Below are positions 24,488 to 34,868 of a DNA stretch of 64,000 bases, piece by piece. Under the pieces are notes generated by a model. The model ran no database searches, was not told where the DNA came from, and saw only the letters and a program-made list of their open reading frames with translations. The DNA lies in NCBI GenBank assembly GCA_019915135.1, contig JAHLMK010000003.1, positions 1,364,001 to 1,428,000 of the forward strand. Reading direction: 5' to 3'. The stretch comes from Strobilurus pachycystidiatus. Taxonomy: Eukaryota; Basidiomycota; Agaricomycetes; Agaricales; Physalacriaceae. Made by a program: the position numbers and the translations under genes. Numbering within the stretch: the first letter of the stretch is position 1; every line of letters begins with the position of its first letter.

Positions 24488-26062
24488 ATGACGGAGAATA
24501 CAAGTTGCCTAAGGCCTCCTCACGTATAATCATCCTTACTACGAACTTACTTCTACAGGTACTACGTCCCTCTTGCTACCGCTTTCAAGTTCTTCGCTGA
24601 CCTGCGCGCTCGTTCAGATATCTTTCTTCATCGTCGTATCTTCCTCCAACGAGTATGCACAGCACCTAGGAGGAACCTCGACCTTCTCGGGTATCATCAT
24701 CGGTATTCCGACCGTCTTTTCTGGCTTGGCGTTAATTCCTCTACTGAAGTACGATCGCGGTATGGCTCTAAACAATACGGTGGTGTACGCTCCCACTCAC
24801 ACCAGTCGAAGGACGCTACACCATCCCGTTGCACATCAGTTGTGGCGCCTCTATCCTGGGCCATATCCTCTACGCGTGTGCCTACAAGGCACAATATCTC
24901 TATCTCATACTAATTGGCCGAATCGTCAGTGGTCTGGGCTTTTCCATGTAAGCTGTTCGACCCGGAACTCATCTTCTCCTTCTGACCGCCGCCAAAGGTG
25001 GATGTACTGTAAGCGGTACTGCTCCGATGGCCGGATTGTAGGGATGCGCCAGAGAACCACTCTCGCTGGCTGGCTTGTTCTGGGCCAAGGTTGGGCGATA
25101 TTCTTGTCTCTACTGACACACTTCCTGAATGCTGAATGTAGGTCTTGGTATGAGTGCGGGTCCCTTCTTGGGCGGCCTCCTCACTAAGATTGGTTTCGCC
25201 AATGACGTCTTCAATGGTTATACCAGCCCCGCTTGGATTATGGCCGGCGTTTGGTCTATATTCTGGATAAGTGTGTACAAATGGTTCGAAGATGTCCCAA
25301 AAGCGGGCACCTCTTCGGCCACTGATCATGAGCTCACATCCATGCCGGACAACTCTTCGAACAATCTCCGCGAACGGCAGGCATCCGTAGAGGAGGTCCA
25401 AGAGTCGGCGCCAAGGGCAACGATGTCTTTCGCTCAATGGGGTGTCATCATATGCATGTGTTGGTTTGCAATGACATGTTTCTTCATCCTAGGTAGGATC
25501 ATGCTACACAATTTCACGTCTGAAGCTCATATCGACAGGTGCATGGGAATCTAATATCCCCGTCTATGGTGCGAGCAAAAGCAACTTGCACTTCTCGCCA
25601 TTCGGGGCGGGCAACTTCATCGCGCTCGGCGGGATTACCACCTTTCCTTTCCTTCTTGTCAACCTCTTCATGGCTCGTCGCGTTCAGGATCGGCATATCC
25701 TCCTTACGGGGTCTTCCTTGGGCATGGTCGGCCTCATCGCGTTCATCTCTCTCATCGGCGCCGATGGCATCACTTATGGGAGTATGTTCGCGTGTTGGTG
25801 GTTGATTGCCCTTGGATTCAACCTGGCAAGTACCGTAACGGTCAGCTTGCTAAGTAAACAGCTGCCAGAGGCTTGGAATGGCCGAACGTCGCTAGCGATT
25901 CAGTACAGCAATTACGCTGGGAGGGTCACCGGCGCGATATGGGGAGGAAGCGGGCTTGCAGTCGGCATGCTGAACTACGCTGGAGTCGAGATAGCTATTG
26001 CTGGCATTGGGGCTACATTATTCACACTTTTCTGGAGTAACCTAAAAACCAAGACAGGATAA
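24488..26062 (+). CDS. Major facilitator superfamily transporter, MFSD8/SPX-MFS-like
   Basis: Six exons: 24488-24503, 24559-24759, 24806-24947, 24998-25089, 25142-25492, 25539-26062. Total 1326 nt, 441 aa. Exon 1 (MTENTS, weak GTTGCC donor) is inferred from phase and intron length; the rest is secure. Hydrophobic helices run throughout. Landmarks are NEYAQHLGGTSTFSGIIIG, IPLHISCGASILGHILYA, GRIVSGLGFSM and GQGLGMSAGPFLGGLLTKIG. A hydrophilic central loop of about 60 residues separates two halves. FSPFGAGNFIALGGI follows in the second half. This resembles the vacuolar/lysosomal MFSD8 and SPX-MFS group; the substrate cannot be read from sequence. Confidence 0.88.
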
Positions 26063-26472
26063 CAATTGGTTTTTGTGCAGTCGACCGTGTCGACCTAGTT
26101 CCAATTCTGTTTTGACGAATGGTCAAGTCAGAAGTCAGGCTGTAAATCGTTACACCGGGCACTTACTATCGACGATTTAACTCGAGCCAGTGTCGTCCCA
26201 TTCCCATCTGCGCAAAACACGAATTCGTCTCTTTGACACTTCGTGTGCTTATGTAACGCCACGACTTTTCTCTTCACGATCATCACTCATATCTGGACCA
26301 AGCTTCATGGCCGTCCTCAAGGGTGCTGATACTACAGCCGAGCTTGCGAGTTGAATCAGACATGTAGGTGCCGGCAGGCGCCGATGAGTCCCACTGAGTC
26401 TGAAGTCACATGCAATAGAGTACTTAGGTTCCATCAATTGAGGCTCGATTGTAGTTTCATCTCCCACCCACC
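26063..26472. other. Intergenic region
   Basis: 410 bp between the MFS stop and the start of the DUF4139 gene. It holds the 3' end of one and the promoter of the next. A minus-strand 72-codon frame is not considered real. Confidence 0.5.
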
Positions 26473-28623
26473 ATGGCGACTCTCAAACTCTCTGCCCTCG
26501 ACTTTCCCATCAAATCTGTGACGATCTACAAGTCTCGCAAGGCTGAAATAGTCAGATCGTTCCCACTCGAGCTGAAAGTAAGTGCATCGCGACCGTAGTA
26601 CTGGGAATGGACTGATACTAATCAACGCGACAGGCTGGCCAGAACTCCGTCGAGATCACAGGTCTTTCCAGCACCATCGATCCACTCTCCGTAAGGGTCA
26701 CTGGGCTGGGAGACTCTCGTCTATTCGACGTCGTCTGTAAACTCGGCACCAATAAAGCTGCAGTTTACGCTCCCGATGGCCCATCTGAGACCATACGCCG
26801 CCTGAATGACAAAAAGGCGGCACTGGTGAAGCTCAGAGCTAACAGAGAGAGCGAGGCGGATGTACTGAACCAGTACGCGAGAACTATCACTGGAGAGTTT
26901 GTCGCGCCTCCTCAAATGATTCAGTTCCTCCAGAGCTACGCCGAGCAAGGGCGCAAGAACGCTGAGGCGGTATCGGATATCAACGACCAGATCCTTGATG
27001 TGGAAAGGTCGATTGAGGCTGAAGCTGACAAGGCTTCGTTGAAGCAAGGGACCGCCGCTGGCGAAGTCACTGCTGTCATTCGTTCCTCTGAAGCGATGAC
27101 TATCAACATGCTGCTTACCTACAGTAAATTCTGTTTCTTTTCCGAGCTCCTCAATGTATTGATGTCAATTCTCTAGTGGTCAGCGACGTGAAGTGGTTCC
27201 CAACCTACGAGCTCCACGCCAAAACGGAAAATGGGAAGCCAGCTTCTCAAGTCCACCTTCATTACCGGGCGCGCATCGTGCAGCATACTGGAGAAGATTG
27301 GACTGACTCACAACTGACTTTGAACACCTCGGAGAGCGACATCATCGGGCAACACATTCCCCGTCTTCACCAAGTGAAGTTGCGCCAGCGGGGAGGCCTC
27401 TTCCACAGGAACAACAACAACGTTCCCATCAACAACCTCTTTGGTCCGGGTGGCAAAAGTAATACAGGCTTTCCCCATCAGACAGCAATTTCAGCTTTTG
27501 GCGGTGGTCAGTTTCAGCAGGCTCAACAGTTTCAGCAGGCTCAGCAGACTCAGCAAAGCTCAGGCTTGTTCGGTTCTGCTCGACCAACTTCCGAGTCTGT
27601 GCCAGGTTGGAACACATCTGGTCCCCCAGCATCTGTTCCGCGTGTTGCTGAATCGAACGTTTTCGGTAGCGCGGTTCCTTTCATTCAAACTGCTGTCCCT
27701 TTCAATTCAACGACTGCTTCAGCCGCGGCCATCTTCGGTAGCGCTGATAGCTCTATCGGCGCACCGGCCTCTGTTCTTGCTGCCAGTGCACCACCAGCAC
27801 CGGAGTCGGTCGAGGACACTTTCGAGGAAGTCGCTCTTCCTCTTTCAGACACGCCGACCACAGTTACTGAAACGCCTCTCACTGTGTCGTATGCCGTTGA
27901 TGGCAGAGCCACTATTCCTAGTGACGGCGTCGAACATCAGGTCGCTGTTGCGATCCTCCCATTCGAGAGCACCATATCCTATGTTACAGTGCCTCGGGCA
28001 GATCCTCGTCTCTTCTTGCAGGTACGGTTGTTCCGCTTCCTCCTGAACGTATATACTCACTCAAACCTCAGTGCCAAGTCAAGAACACCAGCGAGTATCG
28101 TCTCCTCCCAGGACCCGTGCGGGTTATCGTCGACGACAGCTTCGTCTCGCACACTAACATCAGCGATGTCATCACTGGAGATACCTTTGATTGTACCCTT
28201 GGACACGACTCTACGGCCAAGGTCACGTACACACGCAACTCACGTACCGAACGCTCGCACGGTGGAGCCTTCGCCGAGTCGTTCAAGACGACTACGATCA
28301 CCACCACTATTGTCATTCATAACAAACACTCCTTTGCCGTCAATGATTTGACTGTGCGCGAATCGATCCCGCTGTCTGACGATAGCCAGATCAAAGTTCT
28401 CCTTCGCAAGCCGGCGGGTCTCGAGACTGCTAAAGACGGTCAAGAAGTCGCTCTGCAGAATTCGAAAGTCCGATGGGAGAAACTTGTGGATGGGAAGGGC
28501 GGCGAGAAGGAAGGAAAGTTTGAATGGAAGAGCAGCGTGGAGGCGGCCTCGAAGCTCACTCTGGAGGCGCAGTGGGACGTGAAGAGCCCTGCTGACTTTG
28601 TTCTTGAGACTGTGAACATGTAG
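26473..28623 (+). CDS. DUF4140/DUF4139 (mucoidy-inhibitor-A-like) protein with FG/Q-rich insert
   Basis: Four exons: 26473-26577, 26634-27123, 27177-28021, 28072-28623. Total 1992 nt, 663 aa. The N-terminus (FPIKSVTIYKSRKAEIVRSF) matches DUF4140 and is followed by a coiled-coil stretch. DUF4139 begins at VSDVKWFPTYELHA and continues to the C-terminus (PGPVRVIVDDSFV, GHDSTAKVTYTRNS). Residues about 285-395 are a low-complexity insert with LFG, VFGS, IFGS and Gln-rich motifs (GGGQFQQAQQFQQAQQ) that splits the domain. The family is widespread in bacteria and fungi; its biochemical role is not established. No signal peptide or membrane helix is seen. Confidence 0.85.
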
Positions 28624-28990
28624 AGTAATAATGTACGTTAGCGCAAAGACTGAATCGAGCTTGAACAATGTAAAACTTATCTTTCTACTTTGTACACAAA
28701 AGTCCATGTGCACGCGGAGTCTAACAATACTTCTCTGCTCTGTTCTAAGTGTTCAAGTTTTGCCCCGCCGGAGCCCTGCCGAGGCCAATTACAAGGTCCG
28801 ACAGTCCGGCCCGATGAAGCTGTACAGTTCTTGAAAACAAGGTTGGCTTGCCTTATCGAGCCGTGATCGCCTTCTCGCTGTGCAAAGTTGCGTCAAATAC
28901 CGTCGGGCTCAGTACGTCGCCGCCCTCCTCGTTTGCCGCCCTCCTGAACCTCTGCTCGTAGTCCTCAAGACACCCAAAAATCCATACAAA
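28624..28990. other. Promoter region of ribosomal protein S29
   Basis: About 370 bp between the DUF4139 stop and the S29 start. No gene is supported in it. Confidence 0.5.
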
Positions 28991-29268
28991 ATGACCCACG
29001 ACGCTGTTTGGTTTTCCCGCCCCAGAAAATTCGGAAAGGGCTCCCGCCAATGGTCAGTATCGCTAGCGTTACGCACGACGATGAACAGGAGGGGCTGATT
29101 CCACTGTGTGTAGCCGCCTCTGCGCCCACCAGGCTGGTTTAATTCGCAAGTACGGCCTGGATCTCTGCCGTCAGTGCTTCCGTGAAAAGAGCGCTGCTAT
29201 CGGTTTCACCAAGGTATGTGCTGCTTCACTCTACTGCTACTCAGCTAATGTCTATTCAGAACCGGTGA
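28991..29268 (+). CDS. RPS29: 40S ribosomal protein S29 (uS14)
   Basis: Three exons: 28991-29052, 29114-29213, 29260-29268. Total 171 nt, 56 aa, exactly the eukaryotic length. The sequence opens [20 protein letters not shown] and keeps the zinc-binding cysteines at 21, 24, 39 and 42 (CRLC, CRQC). It ends IGFTKNR, where yeast has IGFNKFR. It is a structural protein of the small-subunit head near the decoding region. The last coding exon is only three codons. It is the best internal control for the gene models and the nuclear identity of the contig. Confidence 0.97.
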
Positions 29269-29859
29269 ACGCGCTACGCTCTTTCACTACACATACATGT
29301 ATTCATATGCAATATGACCATGCTTTCACTCGGGCAAACGGCTTTCTGAGCTGCGACTGCTCAAGGCACTGCTGAATCCATGTTGCTTCCATCCCGCTCC
29401 TGTACTGCACGTCGTCATATTGTAACCCCCAGCACAATGCAACCGCCATCTGCCGTCACTCACCCTGTCCAGAATTCATCCTCCGTTCTGTCAACAAGCC
29501 GATGCCACTTGGACTCACAAACTCATTCGCAACACTGTCAGTGACAGACCATAACAGCCCGATGCGGGTATCGAGCTATTCTTCAATTGCACCAGGTTGT
29601 CGCGTACGCTTGAAGTCATGCACCACGCCGAAGTGGTTGGCACCTGCGTTCTACTGAACTTGGTCATTACTTTCAGCGTTCGTGATAAGGAAAGATTGTT
29701 CTTTCGGCATCCTGTTGGGACTTCTCATGGTGTCACTCATGGGAGAAAATCATCCAGTAATGGAATAGTCATGCTTCTGCGCGTGAGGAAAGCTGGATCC
29801 ATTATGACACCAAAAGCGAGTCCTTATCTTTCTTATCCCTCTCTCCTTCAAGAGCGAAC
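29269..29859. other. Intergenic region before formamidase
   Basis: About 590 bp containing the S29 3' region and the formamidase promoter. Short frames are unsupported. Confidence 0.5.
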
Positions 29860-32219
29860 ATGGCGACTCAGGCGAATTCTGTGCCCCATCCCAGTGTTGT
29901 AAAGGTGACTATGCTTGCTCTTCGTTTGACTGACGAGACACTAACGGTTTTCGAAAGGTTGACCCTTTCGTGTACGTTCCTCTATTCATCTCAACAGCGT
30001 CCAGTCCGAATGACTCCCGGTTAGGCCTGCAGAACAACAACAAGGCATCCACAACCGTTGGCAGTGCGTCGTTCCTACCTTTTTTTTAAATGGTAAACGC
30101 CAACAGACAATGATCGGCGTCCGACAGTCCAGACATTCCCCCGTTCGCCACTGTCAAGCCCGGAGACGTATTCAAAGTCGAATGTGTCGGTACGCATCAT
30201 TGAGAACACATTACGTTCATATCCCTCACAACTGTAGTGCAGACTGGACTGGGGCCCAGATTGGCAACAATGATAGTGAGCTGACGTGCGCCTTAGACTG
30301 TTGAGGAACTGACTCTTGTCGACTCGGAAGACAGCGATGATATCATGAACGTAGACCTCACCAAGGTCCACAATCTGTCAGGACCTATCGCTGTCGAAGG
30401 TGCCGAACCCGGCGACTGTCTGGTCGTAGACATTCTCGACGGTTGGCCCTCTTTCTTCTAAGTTTGGCGCAGTCACATCTCATATTGCGTGCAGTAACGC
30501 CTTTCGAAAAGATGCCATGGGGCTACACCGCAAGTCACCGACGTAAATCAGAGCATGGGTGTCTACTGAAGTGAATCTAAATTAGGGTATCTTCGAGTTG
30601 GAGAACGGCGGGGGGTTATTTGGTGTGTCTAGTCCCCGGGCTGCCCGCTGGTATACTGATTTCCTGTCAGCTCGTGAATTCAAGAGCCGAGCCGCCAAGG
30701 CCATCTGGGACTTCAAAGGTACGCACCTGGTGCTTGCCAATGCCGCTGTATAGCCACAAGGAGGTTCGGTAGGAATCTACGCCACGTCGCGTCATATTCC
30801 CGGAGTCCGCTTCGCGGGTGTCTCCCATCCAGGACTCATCGGGACTGCTCCGTCGGCCGAGCTGCTCGCGACCTGGAACAAGCGTGAGTGCGGCCTGATT
30901 GACGCGCATCCAAACGCGGTGCCTCCCGTAGCCTTTGCGCCGAATCCTACTGGAGCATATATCGGCCAAGATGATCTCGACCCCGCCGTCAAGGAGCGGA
31001 TTGCAGCTGAAGGCGCGCGCACAATTCCAGGACGGGAGCATGGCGGCAATTGTGATGTCAGTGACGTCTCGCAATACAGTCGCAAAGCACTGACCCATGA
31101 TACATAGATCAAGAATCTGTCTCGTGGGTCGAGATGCTATTTCCCCGTCTTCGTTCCAGGCGCGAACCTGTCTGTCGGAGACCTCCACTTCTCCCAGGGA
31201 GATGTTGGTGATATGAATGGTTCTTTAATTTATGGGAGCCTGATCACGACTACTGACAGGGCGAAATATCATTCTGTGGTGCAATTGAGATGGCAGGCAT
31301 CATTACCTTCAGCACCAGTATCATCAAAGGCGGTGTTGAGAAATTCGCACTGAAGCAGCCCATCTTCCTTGTACGTCGTGATAGTCGTCTATGCGCATTG
31401 CTGGCTGACGTTGCCTGGCCAAGCCTTCTCCGATTGACCCGATGTATTCTGCTAAGGTACGCCACGCCCATAGAATTTCGGTCACATATTCGTTGTTCTC
31501 ATGGCATATATCTATAGTTGGTGTTTGAGGGCATCAGCGTCGATTACCGCAAGTCTTTCAACATTCCGTTCGTCCTATCGCGTACTCATCTTAGCGTAGA
31601 CGGAGATGGCAAACAATACGACATGGATGCGTACGCATATTGCCTCAGTCTTCTTACTATGTTAGTAATCGTGCCCCAGATCCGTCGCCTACAAGCAAGC
31701 TGCTCTAAACGCTATTGCGTATTTGCAGAAAGTGAGCATCAAAGTTCCCGCTCTCTTGCAGTTAATTTATCTTTTTGTAGATTGGTTATAGTAAGTGACT
31801 ATGGACGCATATGCATTGTATCTCTGATGGACATCTATATTACGAATAGCTCGTGAACAAGCATGTACGTCCGATGCACGCACCGCCGGGATATGCGGCC
31901 TAATACTGAATCTTCACCGACAGATCTACTCTTGTCCGCTGCCCCGGTCGAAAGCCATGTCGGGGCCATCGTGGTACGAGACGAGCTGGCTTGTTCGCTA
32001 CCAAATTACCCTGATCGATTTCTGACAGGATTCTCCCAATGCATGCGTGACATTGGCTATCCCAACAGGTATATTTGAGCATGTAAGCTCGTCATTCCAT
32101 GTCAATTTACTCAGTATCAAAACTGATAATGTTTTGCGTAGGATATTCTGCCGAAACCCGATGGCTTGACGAAACTCGACTTTGGTCAGTGTGCTATCAG
32201 AAGCGACGGGATAGTCTGA
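29860..32219 (+). CDS. Formamidase (acetamidase/formamidase family)
   Basis: Reconstructed as 21 exons: 29860-29904, 29958-29971, 30025-30063, 30128-30189, 30243-30275, 30331-30441, 30495-30529, 30586-30622, 30671-30718, 30773-31056, 31108-31203, 31260-31370, 31424-31456, 31518-31548, 31600-31630, 31680-31731, 31781-31790, 31850-31864, 31924-31973, 32029-32082, 32142-32219. Total 1269 nt, 422 aa. Family landmarks: GIHNRWHPDIPPFATVKPGD, ECVDWTGAQIGNND, GPIAVEGAEPGDCLVVDILD, IPGVRFAGVSHPGLIGTAPS, GARTIPGREHGGNCDIKNLS, VGDLHFSQGDGEISFCGAIE, LLLSAAPVESHVGAIV. It hydrolyses formamide to formate and ammonia in nitrogen assimilation, in the cytosol. Two introns (30530, 31549) begin GCAAGT. The last 12 codons could instead be spliced, so the extreme C-terminus is uncertain. 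Confidence 0.93.
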
Positions 32220-32390
32220 GGTAGGAGGAAATGCAGCATCCCAATGTATTTCTCTAAATATCAAATGTACGCCACACTTTGTTAAAGATCGTATCACTTC
32301 TGTTTCGCGAACTCAGTATGGATGCAGGTATATGACGCATTATGAGAATGTTCCAGTAGACGTGAAAGAAGATGGTTCTGAGAATAAAAT

Positions 32391-34386
32391 TCACAACATA
32401 GTGATAGAGGCCCCGGCTAAAATGGTTGCTAAGATCTGGACTTCGTCGTCCGACTCGCCGGCAGAGTCTTCGTCTGATATGTCTACGGAGCAGACAGAGA
32501 TTTCGTTGTCCTCGGTCTCCTCCAAGGACTGCTTGACGGGTGAAAGACGACTCGGAAGTGGGGACTCTGTAAACAACCGTGAGCAAGAGAGACGACCTGG
32601 CATCTAGATGCCTACCTTGAGATCTCGAAGGTGCCATGCGACTAGTCTTGGGTGTTTCTGGTGCTTTGCGCGTTCGCACAACGAACAGTGGGTCGAGATG
32701 GCCTTTCTTGCATCTGCCACAAACTGAAGACGGCTCAGAGACGAGAGGAAACTGATTGGGTATACACTCACTGTGCGTAGGTTTGATGGATCTACTGTGC
32801 CTCCCGTACCTATGAATTCCCGATGAGTATCAGACACACGAAGACTCAGAGGACACGTACACGAAGTCACAAACTTTGCACTCTGTCTCCAATTAGTATT
32901 ATCCTGAAATTGTATAAGGAAACAGACGTACTCCATTCGTACTTGTACGCGATCTCGTAGTCATGAGTCGTCTATGTTTGCGTTCACTAAACTTTGCGCT
33001 TTGCTTGTAAGACGGACGAACCGATACATGAATATCCGGGCGTTTGGACTCCACACGCGCTGCCCTGGGAGAAGTCAACATTTAATTGCTGGTGCACTGG
33101 AAAGATGAGTATACCAAGCCCGGAAGAGTGCCCCGTGGTTCTCGTCGTGTTTCTTGTTGATTATCCAGCAGGCGAGGTGGCACATTTCGTGAGATAGGGT
33201 CATTCTTACTCGCTCTGGGAGTATGAAGCCAGCACATTAAATTGCGAATTGGAGCGAAAAAATAGATGTCACCTTCACTGTCGAGCACCTTGACCGCGAG
33301 ATCGATTTTCGAGCTGACTTCGCCTTTCCGGTTTCTGGAGGATATTGGACAAGGAATGACCTAAACACTTGCTTCACCCACCTCGAATAGCTTGCGCGAC
33401 CAGCGGTCACCCTAAGCGTCTTGCTCCAATGAAGTTCTACGTCGGCAGGCAGACCGTCATTGAAGACAACTTTGTTCAGAGATACGAAGAGTTTCTGTGC
33501 GTATTCGACAAGGTGTTGATATTGGGCTTCGGCTTCGGCTTTCTGGCTGGCCCGTGTCCTCTTCGTGGGTGAACAAGCGCCGCTGCGAGAAGGGGTACCC
33601 TTTGCCGGTGTACCGGTGGAGGTTCCATTGGCACGCTTAGGAGTCGAAGGAGGGACATCTTTATTAGCGACCGCCTCCACTCGCAAAGGTTTGCGAGGAC
33701 TCCGTGGTGCGTCCCTTGGGAGGTAGTGTTGAGGAACATCGAGCCTGAAGGAATTCCAAGACATACCAGACAAGCAGTTCGCCGTCGTTGATTACCGACG
33801 CAAAATCGACCCGCACGGACGCGTCTTTGCTGGGATACGGGACTTGGGCCGGGGGCTTGGTCAAACGTTTGGGCACTACTGGTTTCTCATCGTCTGAGCT
33901 ATCCGAGATGTTAATGATATCTCCCTTCCCGTCAGATTCATCGGAGCTTTCGACTATTCGGCGAACACGGCGGGGAGTCTTTGGTTTGCAGGTTACTTGC
34001 CGTTCTCTGAGATACTTTAGATGCACTTCTGATACTTGGGACTAGTTTCACCTTGCTTTTCCACCAGGATGAGATTCCCTGGAATAAAATGAGCTTCCGA
34101 TAATCGGTCGCACGACTGAACTTGTCATACGCATCGTCCTCGTCTGAGCTTGAGATTACGATAACTTCAACTTCGTCCGTAGGAGCAGTAACGCGCTGCA
34201 AAGGTGCCGCAGAAGGCCTATCTGCTTATCAGCCTTCTTGATCTTGTGGGCTCTGATGAATTACCTTTCTCTAGCCCCACTAGAGGCCGGTGCAAGGCGG
34301 CGCGTGGAAGCTTTATCTGGAGTGGCGACGCCTGCAACAACGTTCTCCGCGGAAGAGCCGATAGCATGCGGCGCCATTCGAGGCAT
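32391..34386 (-). CDS. GCNA/SprT-type DNA-protein crosslink metalloprotease
   Basis: Twelve exons (minus strand): 34386-34265, 34217-34117, 34028-33767, 33744-33382, 33334-33273, 33214-33115, 33064-33022, 32971-32932, 32882-32861, 32809-32772, 32723-32616, 32566-32391. Total 1437 nt, 478 aa. The N-terminus is disordered with two SUMO-interaction-like motifs (EVEVIVISSSDEDD near residue 57; DIINISDSSDDE near 105). The SprT domain carries HEMCH at about residues 312-316 (SHEMCHLACWIINKKHDENH). Zinc-ribbon cysteines follow (WKCKVCDF, YGRHSRSI, ICGRCKKGHLDPLF). Spartan, Wss1 and GCNA relatives cleave proteins crosslinked to DNA in the nucleus. Exon 2/3 joining needs an 88-nt intron, longer than usual, so that junction is less certain. 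The 3' end faces formamidase, 171 bp away. Confidence 0.9.
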
Positions 34387-34868
34387 TCCGTAGGCTTTTC
34401 TATGAGTCTTCCGTCGGCTCGTCACCGTTGAAGGCTACAGACTTTGAGTCGTAGTGGCAAAAGGACAACAATTGCTTCCGCGGAACGCGCTCGACAGAGG
34501 TCACGTGAAGTTCGGTACAGACACCGGAACCACGGGCCGGAGGTATGTTACGTCTTTTCCGATCATGTTCGCGTCTGGAATTTGACAAAGGGATTGGCCT
34601 GCTTTCGCACCAGTCTATTACTCGAGGCTGACCGATAAGCCCAACCTGTGGCCCCACTCGTCGACTGCCCGTATCATCCGGGTCTGGCGAGCCGTCCAAG
34701 AACCCGGAATCCTCTCGTGATAGCACTCGTGGGCTTCTGCCATCTGGCCAATATTGAGAAACATACAATGATCAGTACCGAAGCGCGAAATGTCTGATCT
34801 TTTGCCGGGATTCATGCGTATCCTACTTAACGGGCATGGGTCCATCTCGATGAGGCGCCACCTTCAAG
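34387..34868. other. Divergent promoter region (SprT-like / galactanase)
   Basis: About 480 bp between divergent starts. No supported gene. Short frames on both strands overlap and show no domain. Confidence 0.5.

Noticed and set aside
33064..33120. Apparent frameshift between the HEMCH exon and the next exon of the SprT-like gene
   Set aside because: Re-reading the bases shows the donor as GCTTG|GTATAC, giving phase 2. The join (TG+G) then restores RAWAARVESK with no frameshift.
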